From Microbacterium bovistercoris (GTDB taxonomy: Bacteria; Actinomycetota; Actinomycetes; Actinomycetales; Microbacteriaceae): 64,000 nucleotides of DNA. The stretch lies in assembly GCF_003387575.1 (NCBI RefSeq), contig NZ_QUAB01000041.1:111308-175307 (forward strand), in the 5' to 3' direction. Of this stretch, positions 1 to 10,494 are shown piece after piece. The number at the start of each line of letters is the position of its first letter. Within the stretch, counting starts at the first letter, position 1. A program made the translations under genes and the position numbers. The notes below the pieces were generated by a model. That model saw nothing but the letters and a program-made list of their open reading frames with translations. It searched no databases and was not told the origin of the DNA.

Positions 1-3000
1 CCCCGAGGCGTGGGAGAAGCAGGCGGATCTCGACCCCGACCTGCGCGCCTTCTACGAGTACCACTCGCACCAGATGGAGCCCTGGGACGGCCCTGCCGCA
101 CTGATCTTCACCGACGGCACGCTCGTCGGCGCCACGCTGGACCGCAACGGGCTGCGCCCCGGCCGCTGGACCGAGACCACCGACGGGCTGGTCGTCATCG
201 GCTCGGAGACCGGCGTGCTGGAGTTCGAGCCCGAGCGCATCAAGCGCCGCGGCCGCCTGCAGCCGGGTCGGATGTTCGTGGTCGACACCGCGCAGCGCCG
301 CATCGTGGAGGACGAGGAGATCAAGCGCGACCTCGCCACGCTGCACCCGTGGCGCGAGTGGCTCGACGACGGAGCCATCCGCCTGCCCGATCTGCCGGAC
401 CGCGAGCACATCATCCACCCCGCAGCCTCGATCGTCCGCCGTCAGCGCACTTTCGGGTACACCGAGGAGGAGGTGCGCATCCTGCTGACCCCGATGGGGC
501 AGAACGGGGCGGAGCCGATCGGCGCGATGGGTTCGGACACACCGATCGCCGTGCTGAGCGAGCGCCCCCGTCTGCTGTTCGACTACTTCACGCAGCAGTT
601 CGCACAGGTGACGAACCCGCCGCTGGACGCGATCCGCGAAGAGGTCGTCACCAGCCTGCGCCTCGGCCTCGGCCGGGAGCGCAACCTGCTCAGTTGGGGA
701 CCGGAGCACGCGCAGAGCGTGACGCTGGACTTCCCGGTGATCGACAACGACGAACTCGCCAAGATCCGCCACATCGACCGCGTCGTCCCCGGCCGCTGGA
801 CGGCGACGATCAAGGGCCTCTACCACTTCGATGCCGGCCCCCACTCGCTCGCGGAGCGTCTCGAGCAGATGTGCGCCGAGGCGGATGCCGCGATCGAGGC
901 CGGTGCGGAGTTCCTGATCCTCTCGGATCGCGACTCGAACAAGGACCTCACCCCGGTGCCGTCCCTGCTCATGGTCGCTGCGGTGCACCACCACCTGATC
1001 CGCCGCGAGAACCGGATGAAGGTCGGCCTGATCGTCGAGGCCGGCGACGTGCGTGAGGTGCACCACGTCGCCACACTGATCGGCTACGGCGCATCCGCCG
1101 TGAACCCGTACCTGGCGATGGAGACCGTCGAGCACCTGGTGCGGACCGGATTCATCACCGATCTCGAACCCGAGCAGGCCGTGCACAACCTGATCCACGC
1201 GCTGGGCAAGGGCGTGCTGAAGATCATGTCGAAGATGGGCATCTCGACGGTGTCGTCCTATGCCGGAGCGCAGGTGTTCGAGGCCGTCGGTCTGAGCCAG
1301 GAGCTCGTCGACGCCTACTTCACCGGCACGACGACCCGCCTGGGCGGCATCGGCATCGAGGAGGTGTTCGCCGAGAATCAGGCGCGGCACGACTACGCCT
1401 ACCCGGAGGACGCGGCAGCCACCGCGCACGAGCGGCTCTGGACCGGTGGCGAGTACCAGTGGCGCCGCGACGGCTCGCCGCATCTGTTCAGCCCCGAGAC
1501 GGTGTTCCGCCTGCAGCACTCCACGCGCACCCGTCGCTACGACGTGTTCCGCGAGTACACCCAGCTGGTCGACGACCAGGCGAAGTCGCTGAAGACCCTG
1601 CGCGGGCTCTTCGAGCTGCGCACGGGGGAGCGGCCGCCGGTGCCGATCGACGAGGTCGAGCCCGTCTCCGAGATCGTCAAGCGCTTCTCGACCGGTGCGA
1701 TGAGCTACGGCTCGATCTCCCGTGAAGCGCACGAGACCCTCGCGATCGCGATGAACCGCCTCGGCGGCAAGTCCAACACCGGCGAGGGCGGCGAGGACCC
1801 CGATCGCCTGGTCGACCCCGAGCGCCGCAGCGCCATCAAGCAGGTGGCGTCCGGTCGGTTCGGTGTCACGAGCCAGTACCTCACCGAGGCCGACGACATC
1901 CAGATCAAGCTCGCCCAGGGCGCGAAGCCCGGTGAGGGCGGTCAGCTGCCGCCGGGCAAGGTCTACCCCTGGGTGGCGCGCACGCGTCACGCGACCCCCG
2001 GCGTCGGCCTCATCTCGCCGCCGCCGCACCACGACATCTACTCGATCGAGGACCTCAAGCAGCTCATCTTCGACCTGAAGAGGGCCAACCCGCAGGCGCG
2101 CATCCACACCAAGCTCGTCAGCCAGTCGGGCATCGGCGCGGTCGCGGCGGGCGTGGCGAAGGCGCTCAGTGACGTGGTGCTGGTCTCCGGGCACGACGGC
2201 GGCACGGGCGCGAGCCCGCTGAACTCTCTCAAGCACGCCGGCACGCCGTGGGAGCTCGGCCTGGCCGAGACCCAGCAGACGCTCATGCTCAACGGCATGC
2301 GCGACCGCGTGGTCGTGCAGGTGGACGGGCAGCTGAAGACGGGCCGCGACGTGATCATCGGCGCGCTGCTGGGCGCGGAGGAGTTCGGATTCGCCACGGC
2401 ACCGCTCGTGGTGAGCGGGTGCATCATGATGCGCGTCTGCCACCTGGACACCTGCCCGGTGGGTGTCGCGACGCAGAACCCGGTGCTGCGCGAGCGCTTC
2501 ACCGGCAAGCCCGAGTTCGTGGTGAACTTCATGGAGTTCATCGCGGAGGAGGTGCGCGAGCTGCTCGCCGCCCTGGGCTTCCGGTCGATCGAGGAGATCG
2601 TGGGACGCACGGACCTGCTGCGCACCGACGCCGCCATCCGGCACTGGAAGGCCGACGGTCTCGACCTCGCTCCCATCCTCGAGGGGCCCGCGTTCCCCGC
2701 GGACGAGCCCCGTCGCGGCGGACGCTCGCAGGACCACGAGCTCGACAAGCACTTCGACGTCGAGCTGATCCGGATGTCGCACGATGCGCTGCAGTACCAG
2801 GACCCGGTGCTCATCGAGCTGCCCATCCGCAACACCGAGCGCGCGGTGGGCACCATGCTCGGCCATGAGGTGACCACGCGTCACGGTGCCGCGGGTCTGG
2901 CCAAGGAGACGATCGACATCACGCTGCACGGCACCGCCGGGCAGTCCCTCGGCGCGTTCCTTCCGCCGGGCATCTCGCTGCGGCTCGAGGGCGACGCGAA

Positions 3001-3610
3001 CGACTACGTCGGCAAGGGCCTCTCCGGCGGTGACATCAGCATCCGTCCTCCACGAGGGGCGCTCTTCGAACCGCATCGCAATGTGATCGCCGGCAACGTG
3101 ATCGGGTACGGCGCGACCGCCGGCACGATGTTCATCTCCGGTGTGGTCGGTGAGCGGTTCCTGGTGCGCAACTCCGGAGCGACCGCCGTCGTCGAAGGCG
3201 TCGGCGATCACGCGCTGGAGTACATGACGGGCGGAACGGCCGTCATCCTCGGCCCGACCGGCCGCAACCTCGGTGCCGGGATGTCGGGAGGCGTCGCCTA
3301 CGTGCACCGCCTCGACACCGGAAAGATCAACGCCCAGTCGCTGCAGAGCGGCGAGCTCAGGCTCGAGCCGCTCGACCGGGCCGATCTCGAGCTCCTCCGC
3401 GGGCTGCTGGTCGAGCACGTCGAGCGCACGGCGTCGCCGATCGCGCAGAGCATCCTCGACGGCTTCGACGCTGTCGCGGACGAATTCACCAAGGTGCTGC
3501 CGCGCGACTTCGCGGCGGTGCAGAGCGTACGCCAGGAGGCGGAGCAGGCGGGGATCGATCCCGACGGCGACACCGTCTGGCACCGGATCCTGGAGGTGAC
3601 CGGTGGCTGA
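1..3610 (+). CDS. gltB: Glutamate synthase large subunit, 5' truncated by window
   Basis: NADPH-dependent GOGAT alpha subunit, which makes two glutamates from glutamine and 2-oxoglutarate in the cytoplasm. The frame is open from base 2, so the gene starts upstream; about 1202 of roughly 1500 residues are visible. The N-terminal Cys amidotransferase domain is only partly present. Seen in order: the end of that domain ([18 protein letters not shown]), the central domain, the FMN-binding synthase domain ([14 protein letters not shown], then [17 protein letters not shown]), the 3Fe-4S cluster cysteines in [17 protein letters not shown] around bases 2416-2460, and the C-terminal glycine-rich beta-helix. 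The stop overlaps the gltD start by 8 bases, so the two subunits are translationally coupled. Family assignment is secure. Confidence 0.97.
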   Translation, partial: PEAWEKQADLDPDLRAFYEYHSHQMEPWDGPAALIFTDGTLVGATLDRNGLRPGRWTETTDGLVVIGSETGVLEFEPERIKRRGRLQPGRMFVVDTAQRRIVEDEEIKRDLATLHPWREWLDDGAIRLPDLPDREHIIHPAASIVRRQRTFGYTEEEVRILLTPMGQNGAEPIGAMGSDTPIAVLSERPRLLFDYFTQQFAQVTNPPLDAIREEVVTSLRLGLGRERNLLSWGPEHAQSVTLDFPVIDNDELAKIRHIDRVVPGRWTATIKGLYHFDAGPHSLAERLEQMCAEADAAIEAGAEFLILSDRDSNKDLTPVPSLLMVAAVHHHLIRRENRMKVGLIVEAGDVREVHHVATLIGYGASAVNPYLAMETVEHLVRTGFITDLEPEQAVHNLIHALGKGVLKIMSKMGISTVSSYAGAQVFEAVGLSQELVDAYFTGTTTRLGGIGIEEVFAENQARHDYAYPEDAAATAHERLWTGGEYQWRRDGSPHLFSPETVFRLQHSTRTRRYDVFREYTQLVDDQAKSLKTLRGLFELRTGERPPVPIDEVEPVSEIVKRFSTGAMSYGSISREAHETLAIAMNRLGGKSNTGEGGEDPDRLVDPERRSAIKQVASGRFGVTSQYLTEADDIQIKLAQGAKPGEGGQLPPGKVYPWVARTRHATPGVGLISPPPHHDIYSIEDLKQLIFDLKRANPQARIHTKLVSQSGIGAVAAGVAKALSDVVLVSGHDGGTGASPLNSLKHAGTPWELGLAETQQTLMLNGMRDRVVVQVDGQLKTGRDVIIGALLGAEEFGFATAPLVVSGCIMMRVCHLDTCPVGVATQNPVLRERFTGKPEFVVNFMEFIAEEVRELLAALGFRSIEEIVGRTDLLRTDAAIRHWKADGLDLAPILEGPAFPADEPRRGGRSQDHELDKHFDVELIRMSHDALQYQDPVLIELPIRNTERAVGTMLGHEVTTRHGAAGLAKETIDITLHGTAGQSLGAFLPPGISLRLEGDANDYVGKGLSGGDISIRPPRGALFEPHRNVIAGNVIGYGATAGTMFISGVVGERFLVRNSGATAVVEGVGDHALEYMTGGTAVILGPTGRNLGAGMSGGVAYVHRLDTGKINAQSLQSGELRLEPLDRADLELLRGLLVEHVERTASPIAQSILDGFDAVADEFTKVLPRDFAAVQSVRQEAEQAGIDPDGDTVWHRILEVTGG

Positions 3611-5069
3611 TCCCAAGGGCTTTCTCAAGGTGACCGAGCGGGAGCTGCCCGCTCGGCGCCCCGTCCCGGTTCGCATCATGGACTGGAAAGAGGTCTATGA
3701 GAAGGGCGACACCGCGGTGCTGCGTCGCCAGGCGAGCCGCTGCATGGACTGCGGTGTGCCGTTCTGCCATTCCGGATGCCCGCTGGGCAACCTCATCCCG
3801 GAGTGGAACGATCTCACCTGGCGCGGCGAGGACCGCTCCGCCATCGAGCGGCTGCACGCCACGAACAACTTCCCGGAGTGGACAGGGCGGCTCTGCCCGG
3901 CTCCCTGTGAGAGCGCCTGCGTGCTGGGCATCAACCAGCCTGCGGTGACGATCAAGCAGATCGAGCAGTCCATCGCCGACCAGGCGTTCGACAGCGGCTG
4001 GGTGCAGCCGCAGCCGCCGGCGCGCCTCACGGGAAAGACCGTGGCCGTGATCGGCTCCGGCCCCGCCGGACTCGCCGCGGCGCAGCAGCTCACCAGGGCC
4101 GGTCACACCGTGGTCGTCTACGAGCGCGATGACCGCGTCGGCGGGCTGCTGCGCTACGGCATCCCGGACTTCAAGATGGAGAAGCAGCATGTCGATGCGC
4201 GCCTCCGTCAGATGGAGGAGGAGGGCACCCGCTTCCGTGCCGGTGTCGCGGTGGGGAAGGACATCGGCTGGGACGAGCTCCGAGCCCGCTACGACGCCGT
4301 CCTCGTCGCCACCGGTTCCACCGTGCCCCGTGACCTGCCGATCCCCGGGCGAGACGCCGAGGGAGTGCACTTCGCGATGGAGTACCTCGTGCAGTCGAAC
4401 AAGGCCACTGCGGGTGATGAGGTTCCCGAGCAGATCACCGCCGAAGGCCGGCATGTCATCGTGATCGGCGGTGGCGACACCGGCGCGGACTGCATCGGCA
4501 CCGCGCACCGGCAGGGCGCTCTCAGTGTCACGAACCTCGCGATCGGGCGCCAGCCCGCCGATGCGCGGCCGGACCACCAGCCGTGGCCGATGATGCCGAC
4601 GCTGTTCGAGGTGTCCTCGGCGCACGAGGAGGGCGGCGAGCGGGTATATCTCGCCTCGACCGTCGAGTTCCTCACCGATGACGCGGGCAGGGTGCGTGCG
4701 CTGCGCGTGGCCGAGACCGAGTACGTCGACGGCCGCCGCATCCCGAAGAGCGGCACCGAGCGCGAGATCCCCGCGGACCTGGTGCTGATCGCGATGGGCT
4801 TCACCGGGCCCGAGTCCGACACATTCGACGGTGGCTCCTCGCCGGTCCAGACCGAACGCGGTACCCTTCGTCGAGACGCCGATTACCAGTCGACCGTCCC
4901 CGGTGTGTTCGTCGCAGGAGACGCCGGACGCGGACAGTCGCTGATCGTCTGGGCGATCGCCGAGGGTCGCGCAGCGGCCGCGGCGGTGGATCGTCACCTG
5001 ATGGGCTCGACGGTGCTGCCGGCACCGGTTGCCCCGACGGATGTCGCGATCGGCGTGCAGCCCGCGTAG
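3603..5069 (+). CDS. gltD: Glutamate synthase small subunit
   Basis: GOGAT beta subunit (488 aa), which passes electrons from NADPH through FAD and Fe-S clusters to the large subunit. The N-terminus has two cysteine-rich groups for 4Fe-4S clusters ([17 protein letters not shown] and [12 protein letters not shown]). A FAD dinucleotide fold follows ([13 protein letters not shown], about residue 146) and then an NADPH fold (GGGDTGADC, about residue 289). The C-terminal [14 protein letters not shown] segment closes the FAD site. The start is GTG, inside the end of gltB. Length is normal for the family. Confidence 0.97.
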   Translation: MADPKGFLKVTERELPARRPVPVRIMDWKEVYEKGDTAVLRRQASRCMDCGVPFCHSGCPLGNLIPEWNDLTWRGEDRSAIERLHATNNFPEWTGRLCPAPCESACVLGINQPAVTIKQIEQSIADQAFDSGWVQPQPPARLTGKTVAVIGSGPAGLAAAQQLTRAGHTVVVYERDDRVGGLLRYGIPDFKMEKQHVDARLRQMEEEGTRFRAGVAVGKDIGWDELRARYDAVLVATGSTVPRDLPIPGRDAEGVHFAMEYLVQSNKATAGDEVPEQITAEGRHVIVIGGGDTGADCIGTAHRQGALSVTNLAIGRQPADARPDHQPWPMMPTLFEVSSAHEEGGERVYLASTVEFLTDDAGRVRALRVAETEYVDGRRIPKSGTEREIPADLVLIAMGFTGPESDTFDGGSSPVQTERGTLRRDADYQSTVPGVFVAGDAGRGQSLIVWAIAEGRAAAAAVDRHLMGSTVLPAPVAPTDVAIGVQPA

Positions 5070-5072
5070 GCT
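5067..5072 (+). promoter_or_regulatory. Candidate -10 element (TAGGCT) for pyk
   Basis: TAGGCT overlaps the gltD stop codon and lies 52 bases before the preferred pyk start, which also has a GGAG ribosome site. It matches the TAGNCT elements seen before many other genes here. No convincing -35 is visible. Confidence 0.4.
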
Positions 5073-5124
5073 GGCGGCGGCAACGTCGCCTATTTCCGAT
5101 CCCCCCTCTACCCTGGAGATGCTG

Positions 5125-6573
5125 TTGAGACGCGCGAAGATCGTCGCCACACTGGGCCCCGCCACATCCACCTATGAGACCGTGCGTGCACTGTTCGATG
5201 CCGGCGTGGATGTCGCGAGGCTGAACCTCAGCCACGGCGACTACACCGTGCACGACGCGAACTACGCGAACGTGCGCCGCGCCGCGGAGGACGCCGGTCG
5301 TGCGGTCGCCGTGCTCGTCGACCTGCAGGGCCCGAAGATCCGCCTCGGCAAGTTCGAGGACGGCCCGTACGAGCTCGCCGTCGGAGACATCTTCAAGATC
5401 ACCACGGAAGACATCGTGGGCAACCGCGAGATCTGCGGCACGACGTTCAAGGGCCTGCCCCAGGACGTCAAGCCCGGTGACTTCCTGCTGATCGACGACG
5501 GCAAGGTCCGTGTCGAGGTCGTGGAGACCGACGGCGTCACCGTTACCACGCGTGTCGTGGTCGCCGGTGCGGTGTCGAACAACAAGGGCATCAACCTGCC
5601 CGGCGTGGCTGTCAGCGTTCCCGCGCTGAGCGAGAAGGACGAGGCGGATCTGCGCTGGGGCCTGCGCACCGGCGCCGACATCATCGCGCTGTCGTTCGTG
5701 CGGGATGCCGCGGACGTGACCCGCGTGCACGAGATCATGGCCGAAGAGGGGATCAAGATCCCGGTCATCGCCAAGATCGAGAAGCCGCAGGCGGTCGACA
5801 ACCTCGAGGAGATCGTCGAGGCCTTCGACGGCATCATGGTGGCCCGTGGCGACCTGGGCGTCGAGCTGCCGCTCGAGGCCGTGCCGATCGTGCAGAAGCG
5901 CGCGGTCGAGCTGGCGCGCAGCCAGGCGAAGCCCGTGATCGTGGCGACGCAGATGCTGGAGTCGATGATCTCGAGCCCGGTGCCGACCCGCGCCGAGACC
6001 TCGGATGTCGCGAACGCGGTGCTCGACGGCGCCGACGCGGTCATGCTCTCGGGCGAGACCAGCGTGGGGGAGTACCCCGTGGTCGTCGTGGAGACGATGG
6101 CCCGCATCATCGAGTCCACCGAGGAGCACGGCCTGGAGCGCATCCAGCCGCTGCGCAACAAGCCGCGCACCCAGGGGGGCATCATCACGCTGGCGGGTGA
6201 GGAGGTCGCGGAGTTCGTCGAGGCGAAGTACATCTGCGTCTTCACCCAGTCCGGTGACTCGGCTCGTCGCATGTCCCGCCTGCGCCCGCGCATCCCGATG
6301 CTCGCGTTCACGCCCGAGCCGGGCATCCGCCGCCGTCTGGCGATGACGTGGGGCATCCGCACCGCGCTCGTGGACGTGGTGGAGCACACCGATCTGATGT
6401 TCCACCAGGTGGACGAGTACCTGCTCGGCAACAAGCTCGCCGTCGAAGGCGACAAGGTCGTCGTGATCTCGGGTTCCCCTCCCGGGATCATCGGCTCGAC
6501 CAACGACATCCGCGTCCACCAGGTCGGGGATGCGGTCGGCGGAGCGGCGCCGGTCTACAAGTCGAAGAACTGA
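5125..6573 (+). CDS. pyk: Pyruvate kinase
   Basis: Glycolytic enzyme converting phosphoenolpyruvate and ADP to pyruvate and ATP (482 aa). Seen: RRAKIVATLGPATS at the N-terminus, ARLNLSHGDY, the active-site AKIEKPQ and MVARGDLGVELP segments, and ATQMLESMI, followed by a normal C-terminal allosteric domain. The start chosen is TTG at 5125, because GGAG at 5115-5118 is 6 bases upstream. The ATG at 5119 would touch that ribosome site and add only two residues. It stands alone between gltBD and tRNA-Leu, with its own hairpin terminator. Confidence 0.96.
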   Translation: MRRAKIVATLGPATSTYETVRALFDAGVDVARLNLSHGDYTVHDANYANVRRAAEDAGRAVAVLVDLQGPKIRLGKFEDGPYELAVGDIFKITTEDIVGNREICGTTFKGLPQDVKPGDFLLIDDGKVRVEVVETDGVTVTTRVVVAGAVSNNKGINLPGVAVSVPALSEKDEADLRWGLRTGADIIALSFVRDAADVTRVHEIMAEEGIKIPVIAKIEKPQAVDNLEEIVEAFDGIMVARGDLGVELPLEAVPIVQKRAVELARSQAKPVIVATQMLESMISSPVPTRAETSDVANAVLDGADAVMLSGETSVGEYPVVVVETMARIIESTEEHGLERIQPLRNKPRTQGGIITLAGEEVAEFVEAKYICVFTQSGDSARRMSRLRPRIPMLAFTPEPGIRRRLAMTWGIRTALVDVVEHTDLMFHQVDEYLLGNKLAVEGDKVVVISGSPPGIIGSTNDIRVHQVGDAVGGAAPVYKSKN

Positions 6574-6620
6574 TCGCACAGGAAGGGCGGGGCCGTCCGG
6601 CTCCGCCCTTTCCCGTGCGA
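6574..6620 (+). terminator. Rho-independent-like hairpin after pyk
   Basis: Begins immediately after the pyk stop. The arms TCGCACAGGAAGGGCGG (6574-6590) and CCGCCCTTTCCCGTGCGA (6603-6620) pair almost perfectly around a 12-base loop. It also isolates the following tRNA gene. Confidence 0.8.
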
Positions 6621-6626
6621 TAAAGT
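6621..6626 (+). promoter_or_regulatory. Candidate -10 element (TAAAGT) for tRNA-Leu(CAA)
   Basis: TAAAGT ends 8 bases before the first base of the mature tRNA, directly after the pyk terminator. That spacing would start transcription almost at the tRNA 5' end. No clear -35 is seen. Confidence 0.4.
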
Positions 6627-6634
6627 CGGTCAGG

Positions 6635-6715
6635 GCCGGCGTGGCGGAATGGCAGACGCGGAGCACTCAAAATGCTTTGTCGAAAGACGTGTGGGTTCGA
6701 GTCCCACCGCCGGCA
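6635..6715 (+). tRNA. tRNA-Leu, anticodon CAA
   Basis: Class II tRNA reading UUG. The acceptor arms GCCGGCG (6635-6641) and CGCCGGC (6708-6714) pair perfectly, with discriminator A at 6715. The anticodon stem is GAGCA/TGCTT with loop CTCAAAA, giving anticodon CAA at 6668-6670. A variable arm and TTCGAGT T-loop follow. The 3' CCA is not encoded (the next bases are CAAG), so it is added after transcription. Confidence 0.95.
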
Positions 6716-6728
6716 CAAGTTGAACAGA

Positions 6729-6734
6729 TAGGAT
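6729..6734 (+). promoter_or_regulatory. Candidate -10 element (TAGGAT) for the ANTAR regulator
   Basis: TAGGAT is followed by exactly 7 bases and the GTG start at 6742. No purine-rich ribosome site fits between them, which predicts a leaderless mRNA. Confidence 0.5.
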
Positions 6735-6741
6735 TTTCCCC

Positions 6742-7359
6742 GTGACTGAAGAGCAGCAGCCTGAGCAGCCCACGGCATCCGCCCCGCGACGCGTCGTCGT
6801 CGCCGAGGACGAGTCGCTGATCCGCCTCGACATCGTGGAGATCCTCCGCGACAACGGGTTCGATGTCGTCGGCGAGGCCGGCGACGGCGAGACCGCTGTG
6901 GCGCTTGCCACCGAACTGCGTCCGGACCTGGTCGTCATGGACGTGAAGATGCCCCAGCTCGACGGCATCAGCGCCGCCGAGAAGCTGCACAAGAACAACA
7001 TCGCTCCCGTCGTGCTGCTGACCGCGTTCAGCCAGAAGGAGCTCGTCGAGCGCGCCAGCGAGGCCGGCGCGCTCGCCTACGTCGTCAAGCCGTTCACGCC
7101 GAACGACCTGCTGCCCGCGATCGAGATCGCCCTGGCCCGCCACGAGCAGATCATCACGCTCGAGGCCGAGGTCGCCGACATGGTCGAGCGTTTCGAGACC
7201 CGCAAGCTCGTCGACCGGGCCAAGGGCCTGCTGAACGAGAAGATGGGCCTCTCGGAGCCCGAGGCGTTCCGCTGGATCCAGAAGGCGTCGATGGACCGCC
7301 GCCTGACGATGCAGGACGTCGCGAAGGCGATCATCGAGCAGCTCGCCCCCAAGAAGTGA
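6742..7359 (+). CDS. pdtaR: Response regulator with ANTAR RNA-binding domain (PdtaR-like)
   Basis: 205-aa two-component regulator acting on RNA. The receiver domain spans about residues 16-130, with acidic residues Glu22/Asp23, phospho-acceptor Asp67 in VVMDVKMP, the switch Thr of LLTAFS and the conserved Lys of YVVKPF. A short coiled segment leads to a C-terminal ANTAR domain (about 145-200; AKGLLNEKMGLSEPEAFRWI). ANTAR proteins bind paired hairpins in nascent mRNAs and block termination. In mycobacteria PdtaR partners the histidine kinase PdtaS; no kinase gene lies next to it here. GTG start, predicted leaderless. No paired-hairpin ANTAR target was recognised in this window. Confidence 0.92.
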   Translation: MTEEQQPEQPTASAPRRVVVAEDESLIRLDIVEILRDNGFDVVGEAGDGETAVALATELRPDLVVMDVKMPQLDGISAAEKLHKNNIAPVVLLTAFSQKELVERASEAGALAYVVKPFTPNDLLPAIEIALARHEQIITLEAEVADMVERFETRKLVDRAKGLLNEKMGLSEPEAFRWIQKASMDRRLTMQDVAKAIIEQLAPKK

Positions 7360-7362
7360 TGA

Positions 7363-7397
7363 CCTGAGGACGCGCCGCGCCTCAGGCGGGCGCGTCC
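7363..7397. terminator. Hairpin between convergent genes
   Basis: CCTGAGG (7363-7369) pairs with CCTCAGG (7380-7386). Alternatively GGACGCGCC (7368-7376) pairs with GGCGCGTCC (7389-7397), which overlaps the last codons of the minus-strand gene. It sits between the pdtaR-like gene and the thioesterase gene, so it may serve both. Confidence 0.5.
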
Positions 7398-7804
7398 TTG
7401 ATCATGTTCGTGATGCGGATGGTCGAGCAGCGACGTCCCTGATCGTCGCTGACCACGATCTCGTGCACGGTGATGCTGCGCCCGAGGTGGATCGGAGTGC
7501 ACACGCCCGTCACGGTCCCGCTGGTCGCCGAACGCGTGTGCGTGGCGTTGATGTCCACACCGACCGCGAGCTTCCCAGGGCCGGCGTGCAGGTTCGCCGC
7601 CATGGACCCGAGAGACTCGCCGAGCACCACGTAGGCGCCGCCGTGCACGAGCCCGACCGGCTGGGTGTTGCCCTCCACGGGCATGGTGGCGACGCTGCGC
7701 TCGATCGAGAATTCGGTGAACTCGATGCCCATCTTCTCGGCCAGGGCGCCCATGCCTCGGCGGGTGGCCCACTCCAGGCCGTCGGTCGTGGTCGTGTCGC
7801 TCAC
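7382..7804 (-). CDS. PaaI-family hotdog-fold thioesterase
   Basis: 140-aa acyl-CoA thioesterase-like protein. The core motif LVHGGAYVVLGESLGSMAA matches the PaaI group, where HGG and the downstream acidic residue shape the active site; GVDINATHTRSATSG also fits. The family hydrolyses phenylacetyl-CoA, hydroxybenzoyl-CoA or related thioesters; the substrate here is unknown. The GTG start has AGGAGG upstream. It is convergent with the response regulator and divergent from polA across 45 bases. Confidence 0.85.
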   Translation of the reverse strand: MSDTTTTDGLEWATRRGMGALAEKMGIEFTEFSIERSVATMPVEGNTQPVGLVHGGAYVVLGESLGSMAANLHAGPGKLAVGVDINATHTRSATSGTVTGVCTPIHLGRSITVHEIVVSDDQGRRCSTIRITNMIKDAPA

Positions 7805-7837
7805 TCGTCCTCCTCAGCGCGTGTCCGTCGCCCTCGT

Positions 7838-7843
7838 TAGGCT
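7838..7843 (+). promoter_or_regulatory. Candidate -10 element (TAGGCT) for polA
   Basis: TAGGCT is followed by GACAGG (6 bases) and then the GTG start, so transcription would begin at or next to the start codon. Confidence 0.5.
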
Positions 7844-7849
7844 GACAGG

Positions 7850-10480
7850 GTGACGGACTCCGCAAAGCCTACCCTCATGGTCGTCGACGGCCATTCGCTC
7901 GCCTACCGTGCGTTCTTCGCCCTCCCGGTCGAGAACTTCACCACACGCGACAACCAGCACACGAACGCCATCTACGGCTTCCTGTCGATGTTCGTGAACC
8001 TCATCAAGGCCGAGCAGCCGACGCATCTCGCGGTCGCCTTCGACACCTCGCGACACTCGTTCCGCACCGACGAGTACCCCGAGTACAAGGCCACCCGCTC
8101 AGAGACGCCCAGCGAGTTCCGGGGTCAGATCCCGCTGCTGCAGGACTGCCTCGCCGCGATGTCGGTCCCTGTGCTCACCAAGGAGGGCATCGAGGCCGAC
8201 GACATCCTCGCGACGCTGTCCACCCAGGGATCCGCCCTGGGCTACGACGTGCTCGTGGTCTCGGGAGACCGCGACACGATCCAGCTCGTGAACGATGAGG
8301 TGACGCTGCTGTACCCGTCGGTGCAGGGCGTCTCGCAGCTCAAGCGCTACGACCCGGCGGCGGTGCAGGAGCGCTACGGCGTGCGGCCCGAGCAGTATTC
8401 CGACATCGCCGCGCTGGTCGGCGAGACCAGCGACAATCTGCCGGGTGTCCCGAAGGTCGGCGAGAAGACCGCGGTCAAGTGGCTGACCCAGTTCGGCACG
8501 CTCGACGAACTGCTGGAGCGCTCGGGTGAGATCAAGGGCGTCGTGGGCGGTAACCTGCGCGACCACATCGATGACGTGCGCCGCAACCGCAAGCTCAACC
8601 GCCTGCTGACCGATGTCGAGCTGCCGGTCGGCCCCGCCGACCTCGCGGTCGCCCCGATCGACGCTCAGGCGGTGCGCGACATCTTCGCCCGCCTCGAGTT
8701 CCGTACGCTGCTGCCGCGTGTGTTCGACGCGGTCGGCGCCCACGACGAGGACGCTGAGACCGCGGCCTCCGTGGACCTCCCCGAGGCCGTCCAGGCCGCA
8801 GCAGCTGACATCGCGAGTTGGCTCGCCTCTCAGCAGGACGAGGTGGCGCTCACACTGGTGCCCGGAGCACGCCCGACCCGCATCGGCGTCGCGACCGCGA
8901 CCGAGCTGCGCGAGGGCGACTGGAACGAAGAGATGGCCGACGCGCTGCGCACGTGGCTCGAGTCGGATGCGCCGAAGGCGCTGCACGACGCGAAGCCCCA
9001 GGTGAAGGCGCTGACCGCCGCCGGCATCCGGCTCGGCGGGCTCGCCTACGACACCAGCCTCGCCGGCTGGCTGCTGCGGCCGAGTTTCCCCGACAAGACC
9101 CTCGGCGACCTCGTGGAGCGCTACCTCGGTGAGAAGCTGCCCGAGTCGGACCCCTCGCAGCTCGTCCCCGAGACCGACGGTGCGACGCCGTCGCAGGAGG
9201 CGTGGTTCACGCTGCGGACAGCGCACGCGCTGCGCGACGAACTGCCCGAGTCCGTGGCCACGGTGCTCACCGACATCGAGCTGCCCACCCTGCTGACGCT
9301 GGCCGACATGGAGACCGCAGGCGTCGCCGTCTCGCACGAGGTGCTCTCGACCTTCTCCGCGGAGCTGGGCGCGCGGGCCGAGGGCATCGCGCAGGACGCG
9401 TACGTCACGATCGGCCGCGAGGTGAACCTCGGCTCTCCGAAGCAGCTCCAGGAGGTGCTCTTCGAAGAGCTTCAGCTGCCGAAGACGCGCAAGACGAAGA
9501 CCGGCTATTCGACGGATGCCGCTTCGCTCGCCGACATCCAGGAGAAGAGCCCGCACATCTTCCTGGAGCAGCTCTCGCAGCACCGCGAGGCGACCAAGCT
9601 GCGCCAGATCATCGAGTCGCTCGACACCGCGATCCGCGACGACCACCGCATCCACACCACCTACGTGCAGACCGGCAGCCAGACCGGGCGTCTGTCCAGC
9701 ACCGACCCGAACCTGCAGAACATCCCGGTGCGCACCGAGGAGTCCCGCCGCATCCGCAGCGCCTTCGAGGTCGGCGAGGGGTACGAGACGCTGCTCACCG
9801 CCGACTACTCGCAGATCGAGATGCGCATCATGGCGCATCTCAGCGGCGACGAGGGCCTCATCGAGGCGTTCAACTCCGGCGAGGATCTGCACCGCTTCGT
9901 CGGGGCACGGGTGTTCGGCGTCGAGCCGTCCGAGGTGACCCCGGCGATGCGCACCAAGGTCAAGGCGATGTCCTACGGTCTGGTCTACGGCCTGAGCGCC
10001 TTCGGCCTGTCCAAGCAGCTGCGCATCGAGCAGTCCGAGGCCAAGGGGCTCATGACCGAGTACTTCGCCCGGTTCGGCGCGGTGCGCGACTACCTGCGTG
10101 CGTCGGTGATGGCGGCGAAGGAGGTCGGCTACACCGAGACGATCTTCGGTCGCCGCCGCCCGTTCCCCGACCTGTCCAGTCCGAACCGCGTGCTGCGCGA
10201 GAACGCCGAGAGGGCGGCGCTGAACGCACCGATCCAGGGCAGCGCCGCCGACATCATGAAGATCGCGCTGTTCCGCATCCACGACGACCTGCGCGCCGCC
10301 GACCTCTCCTCGCGGGTGCTGCTGCAGATCCACGACGAACTCGTGGTCGAGGTCGCGGCAGGGGAGTGGGACGCCGTCGAGGGCATCGTCCGCGATCGCA
10401 TGGGCGGCGCGGCCGACCTCTCCGTTCCGCTCGACGTCCAGGTCGGCCGAGGACGCGACTGGAATGAGGCGGCCCACTGA
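7850..10480 (+). CDS. polA: DNA polymerase I
   Basis: 876-aa repair and Okazaki-fragment polymerase. The N-terminal 5'-3' exonuclease (about residues 1-300) shows DGHSLAYRAFFA, the acidic GIEADDILAT and SGDRDTIQL. The middle domain (about 310-490) has the 3'-5' exonuclease fold remnants HDAKPQVKAL and YDTSLAGWLL but no DxE metal motif, so it probably does not proofread, as known for other actinobacterial Pol I. The polymerase domain has motif A (TADYSQIEMRIMAHLSGDE), the O-helix RTKVKAMSYGLVYG and motif C (LLQIHDELVVEV). Standalone gene with GTG start, predicted leaderless. Confidence 0.97.
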   Translation: MTDSAKPTLMVVDGHSLAYRAFFALPVENFTTRDNQHTNAIYGFLSMFVNLIKAEQPTHLAVAFDTSRHSFRTDEYPEYKATRSETPSEFRGQIPLLQDCLAAMSVPVLTKEGIEADDILATLSTQGSALGYDVLVVSGDRDTIQLVNDEVTLLYPSVQGVSQLKRYDPAAVQERYGVRPEQYSDIAALVGETSDNLPGVPKVGEKTAVKWLTQFGTLDELLERSGEIKGVVGGNLRDHIDDVRRNRKLNRLLTDVELPVGPADLAVAPIDAQAVRDIFARLEFRTLLPRVFDAVGAHDEDAETAASVDLPEAVQAAAADIASWLASQQDEVALTLVPGARPTRIGVATATELREGDWNEEMADALRTWLESDAPKALHDAKPQVKALTAAGIRLGGLAYDTSLAGWLLRPSFPDKTLGDLVERYLGEKLPESDPSQLVPETDGATPSQEAWFTLRTAHALRDELPESVATVLTDIELPTLLTLADMETAGVAVSHEVLSTFSAELGARAEGIAQDAYVTIGREVNLGSPKQLQEVLFEELQLPKTRKTKTGYSTDAASLADIQEKSPHIFLEQLSQHREATKLRQIIESLDTAIRDDHRIHTTYVQTGSQTGRLSSTDPNLQNIPVRTEESRRIRSAFEVGEGYETLLTADYSQIEMRIMAHLSGDEGLIEAFNSGEDLHRFVGARVFGVEPSEVTPAMRTKVKAMSYGLVYGLSAFGLSKQLRIEQSEAKGLMTEYFARFGAVRDYLRASVMAAKEVGYTETIFGRRRPFPDLSSPNRVLRENAERAALNAPIQGSAADIMKIALFRIHDDLRAADLSSRVLLQIHDELVVEVAAGEWDAVEGIVRDRMGGAADLSVPLDVQVGRGRDWNEAAH

Positions 10481-10481
10481 C

Positions 10482-10487
10482 TAGGCT
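10482..10487 (+). promoter_or_regulatory. Candidate -10 element (TAGGCT) for the DUF885 gene
   Basis: TAGGCT, then seven bases (CGACCCC), then ATG. It lies just after the polA stop codon and predicts a leaderless transcript. Confidence 0.5.
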
Positions 10488-10494
10488 CGACCCC

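Noticed and set aside
5119..5124. ATG start for pyk
   Set aside because: It abuts the GGAG ribosome site with no spacing; the TTG six bases later has proper spacing and matches the usual N-terminus.
3486..6666. Long open frames on the minus strand opposite gltD and pyk (561 and 621 residues)
   Set aside because: They mirror strongly GC-biased real genes on the other strand, have Arg/His/Asp-rich low-complexity translations and match no family.
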